Source of the DNA: CAZQXD01 sp964597315
Lineage (GTDB): Bacteria > Pseudomonadota > Gammaproteobacteria > Competibacterales > Competibacteraceae
Reading direction: 5' to 3'
Length of the DNA: 7,221 nt
Assembly: GCA_964597315.1 (NCBI GenBank)
Contig: CAZQXD010000113.1
Span: forward strand, 1-7,221
Below are positions 6,703 to 7,221 of this stretch, one piece after another. Every line of letters begins with the position of its first letter. The first letter of the stretch is position 1. The notes under the pieces are model-generated. The model was not told the DNA's origin. It worked only from the letters and a program-made list of their open reading frames with translations, and did not search any database. A program made the position numbers and the translations under genes.

Positions 6703-6719
6703 ATCGCCACCACAGGGGG
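6689..6719 (+). repeat. Dyad flanking the hupB -10 box
   Basis: CCCCCTGT (6689-6696) and ACAGGGGG (6712-6719) are a perfect 8-bp inverted repeat with a 15-base centre that contains the -10 hexamer and the expected start point. This geometry would suit an operator for a dimeric regulator that blocks RNA polymerase. As RNA from lon read-through it could also fold into a terminator-like hairpin, though TAAAG rather than a T-run follows. Confidence 0.6.
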
Positions 6720-6741
6720 GTAAAGCGGCTCAATGCCGTTA

Positions 6742-6777
6742 GCCTGATTCCGTTGCCTAATGAATCAATAGCCTAAT
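6742..6777 (+). repeat. Short repeats and hairpin in the hupB leader
   Basis: GCCTRAT occurs three times (6742-6748, 6755-6761, 6771-6777), and TGATTC (6745-6750) can pair with GAATCA (6762-6767) over an 11-base loop. All lie in the predicted hupB 5' untranslated region, ending just before the ribosome-binding site. The repeats are short enough to be chance. Confidence 0.35.
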
Positions 6778-6792
6778 TATAGGGTAGGACGA

Positions 6793-7065
6793 ATGAATAA
6801 ATCCGAGTTAGTCGATGCCGTTGCCGACACCACGAATCTATCGAAATCGGCGGCAAGTAAAGCGGTAGATAGCGTTCTGGATGCCATAACCCAGTCCCTA
6901 CGGAAGGGTGAGCAGGTCACCTTGATAGGTTTCGGCAGCTTCGCCGTGCGTGAGCGAGCGGCTCGAACCGGGCGCGACCCGCGTTCCGGCAATACGATTA
7001 ATATCGCGGCTTCAAAGAGTCCTGTCTTCAAGGCTGGTAAAGCACTCAAGGACGCTGTAAAATAG
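6793..7065 (+). CDS. hupB: HU family nucleoid-associated DNA-binding protein, HU-beta type
   Basis: HU binds and bends DNA with little sequence preference, compacting the nucleoid and aiding replication, repair and recombination. The 90-residue length is exactly that of the family. The dimerising helices are in residues 1-40 (MNKSELVDAVAD at the start), GFGSF is at 46-50, and the beta-arm signature RTGRDPRSG at 58-66 carries the DNA-intercalating Pro63. The C-terminus FKAGKALKDAVK closely resembles E. coli HupB. HU subunits must dimerise; whether this organism also has an HU-alpha cannot be seen here. The start follows TAGGA (6785-6789) by 3 bases and AGGG (6781-6784) by 8. A strong promoter with a dyad lies upstream, and tRNA-Val begins only 12 bases after the stop, so the transcript probably continues into the tRNAs. 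Confidence 0.97.
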   Translation: MNKSELVDAVADTTNLSKSAASKAVDSVLDAITQSLRKGEQVTLIGFGSFAVRERAARTGRDPRSGNTINIAASKSPVFKAGKALKDAVK

Positions 7066-7077
7066 CCTGCTTTACCC

Positions 7078-7153
7078 GGGTGCTTAGCTCAGTTGGGAGA
7101 GCATCGCCCTTACAAGGCGGAGGTCGGGGGTTCGAGCCCCTCAGCACCCACCA
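7078..7153 (+). tRNA. tRNA-Val (TAC)
   Basis: This complete 76-base valine tRNA has a perfect acceptor stem GGGTGCT/AGCACCC (7078-7084/7143-7149), A7150 and encoded CCA (7151-7153). The anticodon stem TCGCC/GGCGG holds the loop CTTACAA, with anticodon TAC at 7111-7113. It starts 12 bases after the hupB stop with no room for a separate promoter outside the hupB coding sequence, which implies co-transcription with hupB or a promoter inside it. Confidence 0.97.
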
Positions 7154-7167
7154 AGCGCACACGTTTT

Positions 7168-7221
7168 GGAGCGGTAGTTCAGTTGGTTAGAATACCGGCC
7201 TGTCACGCCGGGGGTCGCGGG
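7168..7221 (+). tRNA. tRNA-Asp (GTC), 3'-truncated by the window edge
   Basis: The 5' acceptor strand GGAGCGG (7168-7174), the D arm, and an anticodon stem with GTC at 7202-7204 in the loop CTGTCAC identify aspartate. The window ends at the start of the T arm, so the 3' part is missing only because of the cut. It lies 14 bases after tRNA-Val, so the two form one cluster downstream of hupB. Confidence 0.94.

Noticed and set aside
6365..6733. A 122-codon open frame on the - strand across the lon end and the hupB promoter
   Set aside because: It overlaps conserved Lon protease-domain codons and the strong hupB promoter; the translation shows no domain.

Overview
This window is a conserved chromosomal housekeeping locus, most likely from a gammaproteobacterium. 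The gene order tig-clpP-clpX-lon-hupB, with tRNA genes on both sides, is typical of that class. The proteins resemble their E. coli counterparts closely along their whole length, including the ClpX zinc finger, the Lon DGPSAG serine site and an HU-beta type C-terminus. Base composition looks moderately GC-rich and even. I cannot name a genus from the sequence alone.

Layout, all on the + strand: a 5'-truncated tRNA-His(GTG) (1-73), tRNA-Lys(CTT) (122-197), a perfect TATAAT box (311-316), tRNA-Leu(TAG) (356-440), a strong hairpin (485-511), tig (550-1875), clpP (1881-2516), a 226-base leader, clpX (2743-4026), a hairpin (4036-4056), a heat-shock-type promoter inside a large inverted repeat, lon (4217-6664), a strong sigma-70 promoter whose -10 box sits inside a dyad, hupB (6793-7065), tRNA-Val(TAC) (7078-7153) and a 3'-truncated tRNA-Asp(GTC) (7168-7221). 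There is no gene-free stretch longer than about 230 bases.

How the genes work together: trigger factor meets nascent chains at the ribosome. ClpX unfolds tagged or misfolded proteins and feeds them to the ClpP peptidase chamber. Lon is an independent ATP-dependent protease of the cytosol. HU is the nucleoid protein and a classical Lon substrate in E. coli. The locus therefore joins folding, degradation and chromosome architecture, flanked by the tRNAs needed for translation. All five proteins look full length, with every catalytic motif I checked intact.

I found no mobile element, CRISPR array, phage gene or previously undescribed protein system. The points worth a second look are in the non-coding gaps: (1) a sigma-32-like promoter for lon placed inside a 56-base inverted repeat that also has an alternative folding partner; (2) an 8-bp dyad flanking the hupB -10 box; (3) a perfect Shine-Dalgarno with an eight-codon TTG mini-ORF inside a possible stem between clpP and clpX; (4) two strong hairpins that lack U-tracts; (5) tRNA genes so close to tig and hupB that mixed mRNA-tRNA transcripts are plausible.
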